Notes: generated from the letters alone by a model not told the origin. DNA of 64,000 nt from an uncultured Draconibacterium sp. (GCF_963676735.1 NZ_OY781464.1:1645001-1709000), one strand, 5' to 3'. Counted from the stretch's first letter, positions 1 through 9,344 are shown. Translations and numbers: made by a program.

Positions 1-1068
1 TTCTTCTTCGGGCAAAAGTCCTTCCAACGGACGCACTCCAATTCCATCGTGAGAGGCTGTAAAATTGAAGAAAGTTTTATCTCCATCCAATTGCGGCAGG
101 CTCTGTGCCCATGTTGTCAGAAAATGTGAATTGCCTGTGTGTAAAGCATGCAATAAAAGAGGAGGGAGGCTAAACTGGTAAACCATATGTGCTTCGTCGC
201 CATCACCAAAATAGCTCAGATTTTCTTTGTTGGGCACATTGGTTTCGGTGAGGATAATCGCATTTGGATTTATAAACTCTGCCACATCGCGCATCAGTTT
301 TACCACTTCATGAGTTTCAGGAAGATGTAAGCAGGTTGTTCCAACTACTTTCCATAAAAATGCAATGGCATCAAGGCGAATGATACGCGAACCTTTGTCG
401 ATGTATGTTAACAAAATATCCATCATTTCCACCAGCAGTTCCGGATTTGAAAAATTCAGATCAACCTGGTCGGCACTAAAGGTCGTCCAAACATGTTTGG
501 TTCCCTTTGGGGTTTCGTATGCAGTTAAAAGTGGTGTACTGCGTGGCCGTGTTACCTGCGATAAATCCTTCGCCGGATCTTCAACAATAAAATAGTCTTT
601 TCCTTTTCCGTGTTGTTTCAGGAAGTTTTTAAACCATTGGCTTTTGCTCGAAGCATGATTGATTACCAAGTCGGCCATCAAATCATAGTCGCCTGCCAGC
701 TGTTCAACGTCCTCCCAGTCACCCAGGTCGGGGTTTACTTCCCTAAAATCAATAACAGAGAAACCATCGTCGCTGCTAAAAGGGAAAAATGGCAAGATAT
801 GTACCACCGATAATTGTTCGTTCAGGTTGGTATTTAAAAACTGATGTAAAGTTTGTAATGGAGCTTCATCATCCGTTATAATACTATCGCCATAGGTAAT
901 TAGTACAATATCTTTTTCGTTCCACTTATTTCCCGATTTTGAAGTAATTTGATACGAGGAAATAATGTGAATTAAATCGGCGAGAATAGATTTGTTGTAG
1001 TTTTCTTTATAGATAAACTTTAATCTGCTCTCAATTTTTTTTATGAAAGAAGTATTGGGATTAAGCAT
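1..1068 (-). CDS. GH13_18 sucrose/glucosylglycerate phosphorylase-like protein (C-terminus cut by window edge)
   Basis: The reading frame runs leftward from an ATG at 1068 and is still open at base 1, so only about 356 N-terminal residues are visible. The protein starts MLNPNTSFIKKIES and contains HILPFFPFSSDDGFSVIDF, then ADLVINHASSKSQWF, RIIRLDAIAFLWK with the GH13 nucleophile Asp, LTETNVPN with the acid/base Glu, and FNFTASHDGIG. That order is characteristic of GH13 subfamily 18 phosphorylases (sucrose, glucosylglycerate and related glucoside phosphorylases). It starts 12 bp after the stop of the upstream GT81-like gene, so the two are probably cotranscribed. With that neighbour, phosphorolysis of glucosylglycerate is a more attractive role than sucrose phosphorolysis, but the substrate cannot be read from sequence. 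Confidence 0.85.
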   Translation of the reverse strand, partial: MLNPNTSFIKKIESRLKFIYKENYNKSILADLIHIISSYQITSKSGNKWNEKDIVLITYGDSIITDDEAPLQTLHQFLNTNLNEQLSVVHILPFFPFSSDDGFSVIDFREVNPDLGDWEDVEQLAGDYDLMADLVINHASSKSQWFKNFLKQHGKGKDYFIVEDPAKDLSQVTRPRSTPLLTAYETPKGTKHVWTTFSADQVDLNFSNPELLVEMMDILLTYIDKGSRIIRLDAIAFLWKVVGTTCLHLPETHEVVKLMRDVAEFINPNAIILTETNVPNKENLSYFGDGDEAHMVYQFSLPPLLLHALHTGNSHFLTTWAQSLPQLDGDKTFFNFTASHDGIGVRPLEGLLPEEE

Positions 1069-1080
1069 ATTTTTCTGTTT

Positions 1081-2298
1081 TTAAAGAATATTGTTATCAG
1101 CTTCTACTATATCGTAAAATTCTTCAAGAATATTGGGAAAAGCACTTCTAACTCTTTTCCAACTCGGCATAAGTGGCACATTGTCAGGATTATTCAAATA
1201 ATCAATTCCTGATTGATAGACATTCTTTACAAAAAGGTCGATCACTTCTTCTTCTTTATGGAAATCGTATGAAAGACCATTCATTGCTGCATCAGCTTTG
1301 TATAAATCTACAAATTCCAAAGCAATACGATAATATGTTGCTTTTAATGTACGAAAGAATTCAGGTGTGAGGGTAATTCCGTCAGTAGCAAGTTTTCCAA
1401 AAATAGCTCTGGAAACATCGCGGCTCATTTTTGATAATCCTTTTTCGGCATCTTCGGCCGAAAGCGACTGGTGTTTATGATCGTAACGGTCGGCAATTTC
1501 AACCTGGCAAATCCGGTTAAACGAGTTGTTTCGTTCCACTTCGTTTAAAATACCAATTTCAAGTCCCCAGTCATATGGAATACGAATGGTTTTAATCACA
1601 TCAGCACGCATCGAAAATTCTCCGGCCAGCGGGTAGCGGAAACTATCAAGATATTCCAGGTAGGTATGATGTCCAAGTAATTTTTTTAAGGTTCTTAAGA
1701 GTGGGGTAACGAGTAAACGAACGGCCCGGCCATGTAGCTTCTCCTCATCAGTTCTGAAATAATACCCTTTACAATATTTGAAGTTAAAAGAAGGGTCGGC
1801 AACCGGGTAAACCAGTCGTGCCAGCATCTCACGATTATAAGTTACGATATCTGCATCGTGCAAGGCAATTGCCTCCGAACGTGCTGATGCAATCATATAG
1901 CCAAAACAGAACCATACATTCCGTCCTTTACCCGGCACTGAAGTATCAATGTTTTTGGAGGCCAACTTGCGTTTAAATTCCTGCATGCGCGGGCCATCGT
2001 TCCATAAAACGCGGTGATGCTGCGGTAATTCTGCAAAAAATTCCAACGCATTTTTATACTGGTAATCGTCGGCTCTATCTAACCCAATTACAATTTCATC
2101 AATGTAAGGTATCTCTTTTAAAATGGAAACAATATCTTTTAATGCCTGGCGCGATAGCTCTGAATATAAGGAAGGGATAATTAATCCAATGGGTCTTTTT
2201 TTACTAAACTTTTCAAGTTTTTGCTCCAGTTCTTCATATGGTCTGGCACGTAAATTATGAAGCGTTGCTACAAATCCATTCTGATAAAAATCTCCCAT
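1081..2298 (-). CDS. GT81-like glucosyl-3-phosphoglycerate synthase family glycosyltransferase
   Basis: A 405-residue cytoplasmic GT-A glycosyltransferase. Visible features are a nucleotide-binding start (RPIGLIIPSLYSE), a GKGRN segment, the metal-binding DxD-type motif in ALHDADIV, and a downstream LAGEFSMR...GLEIGIL block. This is the order seen in glucosyl-3-phosphoglycerate synthases (GpgS, family GT81) and mannosylglycerate synthase-like enzymes, which join an NDP-sugar to 3-phosphoglycerate. It lies between a GT4-like gene and the GH13_18 phosphorylase, all leftward. The set suggests synthesis of a glycosylglycerate compatible solute. The sugar donor is not determined. Confidence 0.75.
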   Translation of the reverse strand: MGDFYQNGFVATLHNLRARPYEELEQKLEKFSKKRPIGLIIPSLYSELSRQALKDIVSILKEIPYIDEIVIGLDRADDYQYKNALEFFAELPQHHRVLWNDGPRMQEFKRKLASKNIDTSVPGKGRNVWFCFGYMIASARSEAIALHDADIVTYNREMLARLVYPVADPSFNFKYCKGYYFRTDEEKLHGRAVRLLVTPLLRTLKKLLGHHTYLEYLDSFRYPLAGEFSMRADVIKTIRIPYDWGLEIGILNEVERNNSFNRICQVEIADRYDHKHQSLSAEDAEKGLSKMSRDVSRAIFGKLATDGITLTPEFFRTLKATYYRIALEFVDLYKADAAMNGLSYDFHKEEEVIDLFVKNVYQSGIDYLNNPDNVPLMPSWKRVRSAFPNILEEFYDIVEADNNIL

Positions 2299-2409
2299 CT
2301 TATTCGTTTTTGTGTTTCTTTATAAAAATAAACAAACCTTTGGTATATTATTCTTTCTTGCGCTGTTGTTTATCTGCCTTAACTTAATAGTAAGGTATTG
2401 CCAGTTGTC

Positions 2410-3861
2410 CTAAAGTTCGCGCATATACATACTTTTTATAATTGGCTCCAGCTTTTCGGCAATAATCTTATGATCCAGTTTTTCTTTTAATACCTGCAGA
2501 TTGTGCTTAACTATTGTATTTCGGTAAGGGATGTCGGTAAGCAGTTGATAGGCTGCATCCACCAGGTCGGGAGTAATTCCGCCGCCATCGATTGCCGGAA
2601 GGTCGAAGCCATAATGTTCAATTTCTTCTTTGTAAACATCGTATTTGTTTATTACCGCGGGTAAGGCAAACGACATCATTTCGAGCAGGTTGTTCCCAAA
2701 CCCTTCCACATCGCTGAAATAGGTTCCTATTCCGCCATGGGCCGCCACTATTGATGGAACTTCTGCAAACTTGTAAAATTTCTTGTCGACAATAATATCG
2801 CGGTGCGAAAGAATGTTGTGTTCGCCAAAAATTAAAACAACATTACTGTCGGGGTTGGCTTTGCACAGCTCGGTATAATGCGTGTATAAATTGTTTAAGT
2901 ACTGGTTTTGCTCATCGCCCGAGTGTCCACTCACAATTACCGCCAGACATTTATTTTTTCTATTACTTCTGAATTTTTTCTCCAGTTCAAAAGCCAAATC
3001 AATAGCCAGTTCAATTTTTTTGCGTGGAACCACACGGGTATGTTGCAGTAGAATTACTGTATCGTCCATGGTAAATCCACGGCTTTCAACTTGTTTTTCA
3101 AGACCAATGTCTTTCATAAACGAGTCGTTGTAATTGTCCTGCTCCGGGCAAAGCAACTCATTTGTTTCTGTAGGTAAATGTTCCCATTTCCACGGAATTT
3201 CGGTGGTATTTGGTACAACTGTTGTTCGGAGCTTGAAAAATTTTTCGAGCTTGGTGCTGTTATGCTCTTCAAAAAGTCGTTTCCCCAAATCAATTTGCTG
3301 CTTATTAATAAAAGCAATAGAGTTTACATAGGTTACTCCTGGTAAGTATTTCAGGTATTTCTGAATTACTTTATTTGGATGAGCAAAAATAGCACGTTCA
3401 AAATAAGAATCGTGCCACCACACCATAAGTTTGGGCCAGATAATGCCCTCGGCGCGCAGCTCTTCAATGTAATAGCCCAACCCAACAGCTGTTATAAAGT
3501 TGTACGGATGCGAAGTATTGTGTGCGATAATCAAATCGATGTCATTTTCTTCCACCCAATCTTTGATAACTTGTTTGGCATACAGGGCATTTTCATGAAT
3601 CATTTCATCCAGTCCTTCAGCATCCGGATTATTGAAATTATTAAGAATACTTTTGTGGGCTTCACTTTTATGCCAAAACACATCATTGGTTTGTGCATTA
3701 AAACGTGGCGAAGAGTGGGCCGCTAAAAAGAAAAAGTTGCCAATGTTTATGTTCAGATGCTGCGACATGGCCTCAACCGATTGGTCGATGACAATTGATA
3801 CCCCATCATTCTTACCAATAAGCGAGTGGATGATACCTATATGTAATTCGTTAAGATTCAT
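2410..3861 (-). CDS. GT4-type (GT-B fold) glycosyltransferase
   Basis: A 483-residue soluble protein with a GT-B layout. An N-terminal acceptor half begins NELHIGIIHSLIGKNDGVS, and a C-terminal donor half carries the EX7E signature in EGFGNNLLEMMSFALP. There is no signal peptide or membrane segment. It follows the HAD gene by 40 bp and precedes the GT81-like gene by 111 bp on the same strand. The neighbourhood suggests that it adds a second sugar to a glycosylglycerate, as MggA does in Petrotoga mannosylglucosylglycerate synthesis. That assignment is inferred from context only, and a role in another soluble glycoside or glycan is possible. Confidence 0.7.
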   Translation of the reverse strand: MNLNELHIGIIHSLIGKNDGVSIVIDQSVEAMSQHLNINIGNFFFLAAHSSPRFNAQTNDVFWHKSEAHKSILNNFNNPDAEGLDEMIHENALYAKQVIKDWVEENDIDLIIAHNTSHPYNFITAVGLGYYIEELRAEGIIWPKLMVWWHDSYFERAIFAHPNKVIQKYLKYLPGVTYVNSIAFINKQQIDLGKRLFEEHNSTKLEKFFKLRTTVVPNTTEIPWKWEHLPTETNELLCPEQDNYNDSFMKDIGLEKQVESRGFTMDDTVILLQHTRVVPRKKIELAIDLAFELEKKFRSNRKNKCLAVIVSGHSGDEQNQYLNNLYTHYTELCKANPDSNVVLIFGEHNILSHRDIIVDKKFYKFAEVPSIVAAHGGIGTYFSDVEGFGNNLLEMMSFALPAVINKYDVYKEEIEHYGFDLPAIDGGGITPDLVDAAYQLLTDIPYRNTIVKHNLQVLKEKLDHKIIAEKLEPIIKSMYMREL

Positions 3862-3901
3862 CTAATTCATTTTAAAGTGTTATTACTTTTCCGGCTTAAG
3901 C

Positions 3902-4819
3902 CTAAGCCAGAATATTTAACAGCTGTTTTAAATCGTTTATTATAAAATCGGGGAACAGGCCTTTTACACGGTCGTCGTTCTCCCGCAGACGTAACGAGCG
4001 TTCGTCGCCAGCAAACAATACAGTTCGTAATCCGGCTTTGGAAGCGGTATATACATCTTTTAGCATATCGTTACCAACAAAAATTGTTTCTGATGGCTCG
4101 ATGTTGTATTTGCTGTTCAACACCGGAATAAATTTGTCGAATAAAGCGGTGTCGGGTTTGGCCCTTAACTCATTAAAGGAATACACCGAGAGATCTTCAT
4201 GAAACATTTCAATGTGTTGTTTGGTGCTGAACTCTCCGGTGAGAAAATAATTCATAATAATGGGTGTATAAAATTGTGCATTGGAAACGATTCCAATCGG
4301 AAGTCCCATCTTTTTTATTTCAAGCAGCACCTCTTTCATTCCCGGCATGGGATACACCCGGTTACTTAATAGCTCGAAAACCATAATGGTGTCAGCCCTC
4401 GATTCGTTGCCACTTAGTTTAAAAAAACCTTTGTTTTGGGCTGCTTCAAACATTCTCTGCCAAACTTTAAAAATGTCAACATCGGGGTAGGGGTGCCCTT
4501 GTGCTTTTAGTTCTTGGTGTTGCTTTTTTACCTGTTCCTGTAACTGTTTGAGCAGAAAATTACAGGTATCTTCCTTGCAAGCCGACAAATCGAAACCACC
4601 GGCCTCCATTGCGGTGCGCATATTTTCGGTGTTTAACGATGCCTGGTCAATGTCTCCTGAAGAGGAAATAAGTAAGGTGCCGTAAATATCGAAAATAACA
4701 GCTTTTATTTTTTCGTTTGAATCTGTTTTTAGATTCGGGCAAAAAGTGGTAGGAATGGGATCCAGTTTTTCGGTACTATCCAACCATTTTTTTATATCGT
4801 TCCTGAAGTTTAATTCCAT
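3902..4819 (-). CDS. HAD-superfamily hydrolase, candidate sugar-phosphoglycerate phosphatase
   Basis: A 305-residue HAD-fold protein. Motif I is AVIFDIYGTLL (nucleophile D44), motif II is the Ser in IGIVSNAQF, motif III is the Lys in RAKPDTALF, and motif IV is FVGNDMLKD. A helical cap lies between motifs I and II. The residue two after the nucleophile is Tyr46, where most HAD phosphatases have Asp. Its start overlaps the end of the upstream GT gene by 44 bp, so translation is probably coupled. Within this cluster the natural guess is removal of phosphate from a glycosyl-3-phosphoglycerate intermediate. The Tyr substitution leaves open a dehalogenase-like or non-phosphatase role. Confidence 0.65.
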   Translation of the reverse strand: MELNFRNDIKKWLDSTEKLDPIPTTFCPNLKTDSNEKIKAVIFDIYGTLLISSSGDIDQASLNTENMRTAMEAGGFDLSACKEDTCNFLLKQLQEQVKKQHQELKAQGHPYPDVDIFKVWQRMFEAAQNKGFFKLSGNESRADTIMVFELLSNRVYPMPGMKEVLLEIKKMGLPIGIVSNAQFYTPIIMNYFLTGEFSTKQHIEMFHEDLSVYSFNELRAKPDTALFDKFIPVLNSKYNIEPSETIFVGNDMLKDVYTASKAGLRTVLFAGDERSLRLRENDDRVKGLFPDFIINDLKQLLNILA

Positions 4820-6062
4820 ACCCTTTTAAAGAATAGTTGTTTTTGATAATTGTTTTGTTTTTATCGATGATGTGAGATTTGACATCACTAAACAAAGTAT
4901 TTAAAATCGGATTTTGTTCAAAAAGTTTTTGTTTTTCTATCTTTCCACTCAATACCCCCTGAATAATTTCCATTTGCATTTTCAGGTTCAGGTCTTTAAA
5001 ATCGGTTTTAATGCCAGGTATGTGCAGTTTATAGTAAAGTGTTGGAAAAATAAAACCATCGTTTTTAAAGTCTCTGGTAATGAAATCGATATCGCGCCCT
5101 ACCACTGGCGTGTCAAGCAACCAGGGTTCCAGGTATACCATTCCAAAGCCTTCTTTATAACTTGTGGTAATACAGAAGTCACTTCCTCGTAAAAGTTTTT
5201 CGAAATTTACCTTTGTCCCGGCTTCAAAAACAATGTCGACATCGTTCTGTTCACAAAAATTTGTCCATTGTTTATACATCTCAATTTCTACCGGATTTTG
5301 AGGCGGTTGAGTTACGGTAAAATTTGCACGGTGGCGGAATAAAATTGATAAGAGTATAAATTCGCCAATATTTTTTCGTTGTATAACGCGCACCGGATAG
5401 CTTACCAGTAGTTTTTCCCGATTTATTTGCAATTGCGCACAAATTTCTTGCTTGGCCACCGCTTTATCAGGTATATTTTCCGAGGCATTAAACGTAACCG
5501 GGTTGGGCAGCCATTCTATGCGCTCTTCTTCTACTCCAAGTTCTTTCAATCGTTCAAAATCAAACGAGTTGAGCACACCGTAATGGTAGTTCGACAGTTT
5601 TGGATAAAGTATCTGGTTAACATCTTGCAGAAAAATATCATGAATGATTTCTTCTAAAAAGGAATAATTGCTCGGGCGGTCTTCTGCAAAATCGTGCGCG
5701 TGGTTAAAAACTTTTACTCCTTCTTTTGCAAGCAAATAAACGGCGTAAGTAACTATGGGGTTTTTTCCCAGGTTTAAATTATGGAAATGTAAAACCGTTT
5801 CAGGAGTCAGGTGCTCTCTTATTTCCCGATGAACTTTATGCAGCATATCTTTAGCCTCCTGTTCGGTATATTTTTTACGTTCCAGGTAATTTAAGTCGCT
5901 AAAAACATGAAGTTCTGCATTTCTTGAAGTTATTATTTCAGGATTAGGACAGGCGCCTACCAGTACTTTTACCTCTTCGTTGGCGAGGCTATCGATTTGT
6001 GATTCGATAATCCGGGTTACTCCCCCGGGATTTAAATGACTATGTGCAATTACAACCGGCAT
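4776..6062 (-). CDS. GT4-family glycosyltransferase
   Basis: A 428-residue GT-B glycosyltransferase. The N-terminus PVVIAHSHLNPGGVTRIIES is the usual acceptor-side glycine-rich loop of retaining GT4 enzymes, and the C-terminal half has the EX7E motif in KEGFGMVYLEPW. It appears soluble. It is the first gene of the leftward cluster, and its end overlaps the start of the HAD gene by 44 bp. A T-rich stretch with a TAttTTTA-like element lies about 20-40 bp upstream of the ATG and could be the operon promoter. The donor and acceptor are unknown. Context favours synthesis of a glycosylglycerate or related solute. Confidence 0.7.
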   Translation of the reverse strand: MPVVIAHSHLNPGGVTRIIESQIDSLANEEVKVLVGACPNPEIITSRNAELHVFSDLNYLERKKYTEQEAKDMLHKVHREIREHLTPETVLHFHNLNLGKNPIVTYAVYLLAKEGVKVFNHAHDFAEDRPSNYSFLEEIIHDIFLQDVNQILYPKLSNYHYGVLNSFDFERLKELGVEEERIEWLPNPVTFNASENIPDKAVAKQEICAQLQINREKLLVSYPVRVIQRKNIGEFILLSILFRHRANFTVTQPPQNPVEIEMYKQWTNFCEQNDVDIVFEAGTKVNFEKLLRGSDFCITTSYKEGFGMVYLEPWLLDTPVVGRDIDFITRDFKNDGFIFPTLYYKLHIPGIKTDFKDLNLKMQMEIIQGVLSGKIEKQKLFEQNPILNTLFSDVKSHIIDKNKTIIKNNYSLKGYGIKLQERYKKMVG

Positions 6063-6153
6063 ATTCTAAGTTTGCCGATAAAAATAGAAAATCGTTGTTA
6101 AATAACTTCCAGGATTCTATTTTTATAGAAAGTTTAACTAAAACCTAAAATCC

Positions 6154-7071
6154 ATGAGAAAAAATCTGACAATTCTTTTGGCCCACATCTGCTTTTTTGG
6201 GGCAGGCACAGGATTTATCTTTTCGCGTGGAAGGGTTAACAGTCCCTGATTTTATCGAGGCACTTGAAAAAAGTTCGAAAACCTGTATTATCCAAATTGG
6301 AGTGATGGAAAAGCACGGGGCACATCTGCACCTGGGTACCGACTTATACCTGGTTCGCGAATATTCGCTTCGGGCTGCCGAACAAGAATATACAGTAGTA
6401 TTTCCGTGGTACTATTTTAGCCAGATAAACGAAGCACGTCATCAGCTGGGAACTATTTCGTATTCGCCCGAATTGATTTGGAAGCTCTTGCAGGAAACGC
6501 TGGACGAGTTAAGCCGGAACGGTTTTGAAAAAATAATTATTGTAAACGGCCATGGCGGAAACAATGCTTTTCTGAATTATTTTGGAATGGCACAGTTAGC
6601 AGAGCCAAGAGATTACAGCATGTACTGGTTTCGCCCCGAAAGTAATGCGGAAGTGATGAAAAAATTTGTGGAACTAACGCATGAAGATAAAAATGATGCC
6701 CATGGCGATACCCGCGAAACATCGTCGATGCTGACAGCTGAACCCGATGTGGTGCATTTGGACCGGGCGACACAGCAGTCGGGTAAAACCAGCAGCGCAT
6801 AAAAGAATTGAAATATGTTTATACCGGAATTTGGTGGTATGCCAGTTATCCAAATCATTATGGCGGCGAGGCATCAACAGCCAATGCCGAGGCAGGCGAG
6901 CTATTGGTAAATGAAACCGTTCGCCAACTGGTTGAAATGATTCAATTGGTAAAAGCAGATAGGGTTGTACCTGCCTTGCAAGAGCAATTCTTTAAGGAAG
7001 CTGCCGATCCGTTAAAGACGAAACAGCAGAAAACGGTAGAATACAGGGAGGCCATCTTTTTAAAGAGGTGA
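6154..7071 (+). pseudogene. Creatininase-family amidohydrolase, broken by two frameshifts
   Basis: The ATG at 6154 opens a signal peptide (MRKNLTILLAHICFF). At a T6G4 run (6193-6202) the frame must shift to continue as GQAQDLSF. The second segment carries creatininase-family metal motifs (GVMEKHGAHLHLGTD and NGHGGNNAF, then DAHGDTRETS) and stops at 6802. A second single-base shift in an AAAA run near 6784-6789 joins it to the last segment (NQQRIKELKYVYTGIWWYASYPNH), which ends at 7071. Each homologous segment is well preserved, so the decay is recent, or both shifts are homopolymer sequencing errors. An intact product would be a periplasmic creatininase-like hydrolase of about 305 residues. 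Confidence 0.8.
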
Positions 7072-7101
7072 AATCCTTGTTTTATTAAAATTTTTAATTT
7101 C

Positions 7102-7308
7102 TTATTCTTTTACAAATTCCAGTAAATCACCGGGTTGGCAATCCAATGCTTCGCAAACCGCTTCCAGCGTACTAAATCGTACCGCTTTGGCTTTGCCTGT
7201 TTTTAGTATGGAAAGGTTGGCCAGTGTAATGTTTACTTTCTCCGATAGTTCGTTGAGCGACATTTTGCGTCGCGCCATCATTACATCAAGGTTTACAATT
7301 ATTGGCAT
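7102..7308 (-). CDS. XRE-family (YozG-like) helix-turn-helix regulator
   Basis: A 68-residue protein that is essentially one Cro/C1-type HTH. MSLNELSEKVNITLANLSILK forms the HTH, followed by KAVRFSTLEAVCEALDCQPGDLLEFV. This short form is common in Gram-positive bacteria and Bacteroidota and is usually encoded beside a small membrane protein. Here it starts 3 bp after the stop of the DUF2975-like gene, which strongly suggests a two-gene operon. The likely role is an autoregulatory DNA-binding protein paired with that membrane protein. The target is unknown. Confidence 0.85.
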   Translation of the reverse strand: MPIIVNLDVMMARRKMSLNELSEKVNITLANLSILKTGKAKAVRFSTLEAVCEALDCQPGDLLEFVKE

Positions 7309-7311
7309 AGC

Positions 7312-7848
7312 TTAAACGGTTAAATCGTTTTCAGACTGTATTTCTATACCTCGCTTGAAAATCTGGTAAATAATAAAAACCAAACAGGCCATAAACAAAT
7401 ATTGTCCGTGATTCCAGGAATCATTCAGGTTGCCGGCTTTATCGCCCAGCCAGGCAATAAAACCACCGGCAGTAACTGCAAAAATCCACACGGCAAACAA
7501 AGTGTAGCTTATCTGAGCCAGCTTATAGGCAACTATTCCGGTAAACGGATTTGAAATTTTTAATTTATTAATGAGCTTAACAACCATCCACCATACCACG
7601 GCCTTTAATAGGTTCATAATAAATTGGGCAGCCATTAAAACCGAATATAGATTGAAATTTTCTTGTCGCAACTGAAACAAATTAAGGCCTTCGTGAATAT
7701 TTTTTGCGCTTTCCGGATTCCGTAAACTTGAAAAATAGGAAAATACCAGAACTCCAGCTGCTACAACAAAACTAAAAAAGGCTATCCAGGCAATTACTTT
7801 CATAAAAATCAGAACCTGTTCTGTTTGGGTTTTTCTCTTATTTTTCAT
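7312..7848 (-). CDS. DUF2975-type membrane protein
   Basis: A 178-residue inner-membrane protein with four predicted hydrophobic helices: around residues 13-33 (VIAWIAFFSFVVAAGVLVFS), 62-85, 105-130 and 145-165. The ...NPFTGIVAYKLAQISY segment before the third helix matches the DUF2975 layout. It lies directly upstream of the YozG-like HTH gene with a 3-bp gap. In other genomes this pair is conserved, but its function is not established. It could sense membrane state and signal through the HTH partner, which is inference from the pairing only. Confidence 0.75.
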   Translation of the reverse strand: MKNKRKTQTEQVLIFMKVIAWIAFFSFVVAAGVLVFSYFSSLRNPESAKNIHEGLNLFQLRQENFNLYSVLMAAQFIMNLLKAVVWWMVVKLINKLKISNPFTGIVAYKLAQISYTLFAVWIFAVTAGGFIAWLGDKAGNLNDSWNHGQYLFMACLVFIIYQIFKRGIEIQSENDLTV

Positions 7849-8043
7849 TTTTATCTATTTAGATTTCAAACGAAAATAAATAAATAATTATTGAAAAACA
7901 ATAAATATATATTGAAAATAGTAAATTCGTGTAGTTTGAACCTGAATGAAGGATTATTATATTTTAATAGTTAATTTGCTTACTTTCTTAATTCAGACAA
8001 ATTTATCTTTACTTTGCATCCTGAAATAGAAAGGATTAAAGTT

Positions 8044-9339
8044 ATGGCGAAGAAAAGGGTAAATGTGGTAACCATGGGATGTTCGAAAAATCTGGTTGAT
8101 TCGGAGGTTTTGCTGAACCAGCTGGAGAAAGGAAAATTTGAAGTGTTGCACGATTCAAACGAAACCAATTTTGATGCAGTTTTTGTAAACACCTGTGGTT
8201 TTATTCACGATGCCAAGCAGGAATCGATTGATATGATTCTGGATTATGCCGAGGCGAAAAAACGCGGTGAAATTGATAAACTTTACGTAATGGGCTGTCT
8301 CTCGGAGCGTTACCATAACGAGTTGGAAGAAGAACTTCCTGAAGTAGACAAATACTTTGGTAAGTTTGATATGAAAGCCATGGTGGAAGAGCTAAAAGTT
8401 ACCTATGCACCTGAATATATTTACGAGCGTAAAATTACCACACCCTCGCATTTTGCTTATCTGAAAATTTCTGAAGGCTGTAACCGCTCGTGCTCGTTTT
8501 GTGCCATTCCTAAAATGACGGGCCGCCATAAATCGCGCACCATCGACAGTTTGGTAAAGGAAACCCGCTACCTGGCTAAAAAAGGAGTGAAAGAATTGTT
8601 GCTGATTGCGCAGGATCTTTCGTATTACGGAATTGATTTGTACGGCAAAAATCAATTGGCAGAGTTAATTACCAAAGTGTCGGAGGTAGAAGGTATTGAA
8701 TGGATTCGCTTACATTATTTGTATCCTACGAAATTTCCGATGGAGATTCTGCCGGTAATGCGCGAAAACCCGAAAGTTTGTAAATACCTGGATATGCCCT
8801 TACAGCATATTTCAAACCGGGTGCTAAAAAATATGTTGCGCCATGTTACCCGCGAAGAAACCGAAGCATTAATTGCAAAAATTAAAGAAGAAGTGCCGGG
8901 AGTAGTAATCCGCACAACGATGTTGGTAGGTTTCCCGGGCGAAACGGAGGAAGATTATAACGAGTTAAAAGAATTTGTGCAGGAGCAAAAATTTGGCCGA
9001 CTGGGTGTTTTCCCGTATTCGAACGAAGATGGCACATATGCCGCCAGTAAATTTGAAGACAATTTGCCCGACGAAGTAAAACAAGGACGTGCCGACGAAA
9101 TCATGGAACTGCAACAATACATTTCTGCTGAACTCAACCAGCAAAAAGTGGGGAAGGAGTTTGATGTGATAATCGACCGTGAAGAGAGCGATTACTATGT
9201 TGGACGTACCGAATTTGATTCGCCCGAGGTTGACGGAGAAGTTTATATTACTACCGACGAAGAATTAAAAAACGGCACCATTGTTAAAGTGAAAATAACA
9301 GGTGCCGAAGATTATGACTTATACGGAGAACTGATATAA
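8044..9339 (+). CDS. rimO: Ribosomal protein S12 methylthiotransferase RimO
   Basis: A radical-SAM enzyme that adds a methylthio group to the conserved Asp of ribosomal protein S12. In order there is an N-terminal MTTase domain (VTMGCSKNLVDSE, with the first cluster cysteines, including those in VNTCGFI and VMGCLSERY), the radical-SAM CxxxCxxC in EGCNRSCSFCAIPK, and a C-terminal TRAM domain ending near GAEDYDLYGELI. At about 431 residues it has normal family length. I start at the ATG at 8044 (MAKKRVNVV). The in-frame TTG at 8014 falls inside a TTacTTTGC sequence (8009-8017) that resembles a -7 promoter element. It is monocistronic, with a convergent gene 5 bp downstream. Confidence 0.95.
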   Translation: MAKKRVNVVTMGCSKNLVDSEVLLNQLEKGKFEVLHDSNETNFDAVFVNTCGFIHDAKQESIDMILDYAEAKKRGEIDKLYVMGCLSERYHNELEEELPEVDKYFGKFDMKAMVEELKVTYAPEYIYERKITTPSHFAYLKISEGCNRSCSFCAIPKMTGRHKSRTIDSLVKETRYLAKKGVKELLLIAQDLSYYGIDLYGKNQLAELITKVSEVEGIEWIRLHYLYPTKFPMEILPVMRENPKVCKYLDMPLQHISNRVLKNMLRHVTREETEALIAKIKEEVPGVVIRTTMLVGFPGETEEDYNELKEFVQEQKFGRLGVFPYSNEDGTYAASKFEDNLPDEVKQGRADEIMELQQYISAELNQQKVGKEFDVIIDREESDYYVGRTEFDSPEVDGEVYITTDEELKNGTIVKVKITGAEDYDLYGELI

Positions 9340-9344
9340 ACGAT

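Noticed and set aside
3379..3865. Plus-strand frames opposite the GT4 gene
   Set aside because: They are shadows of the 483-residue glycosyltransferase on the minus strand, which carries clear family motifs.
8014..8043. Earlier TTG start for rimO
   Set aside because: The TTG falls within a TTacTTTGC promoter-like element, and the conserved protein begins at the ATG at 8044.
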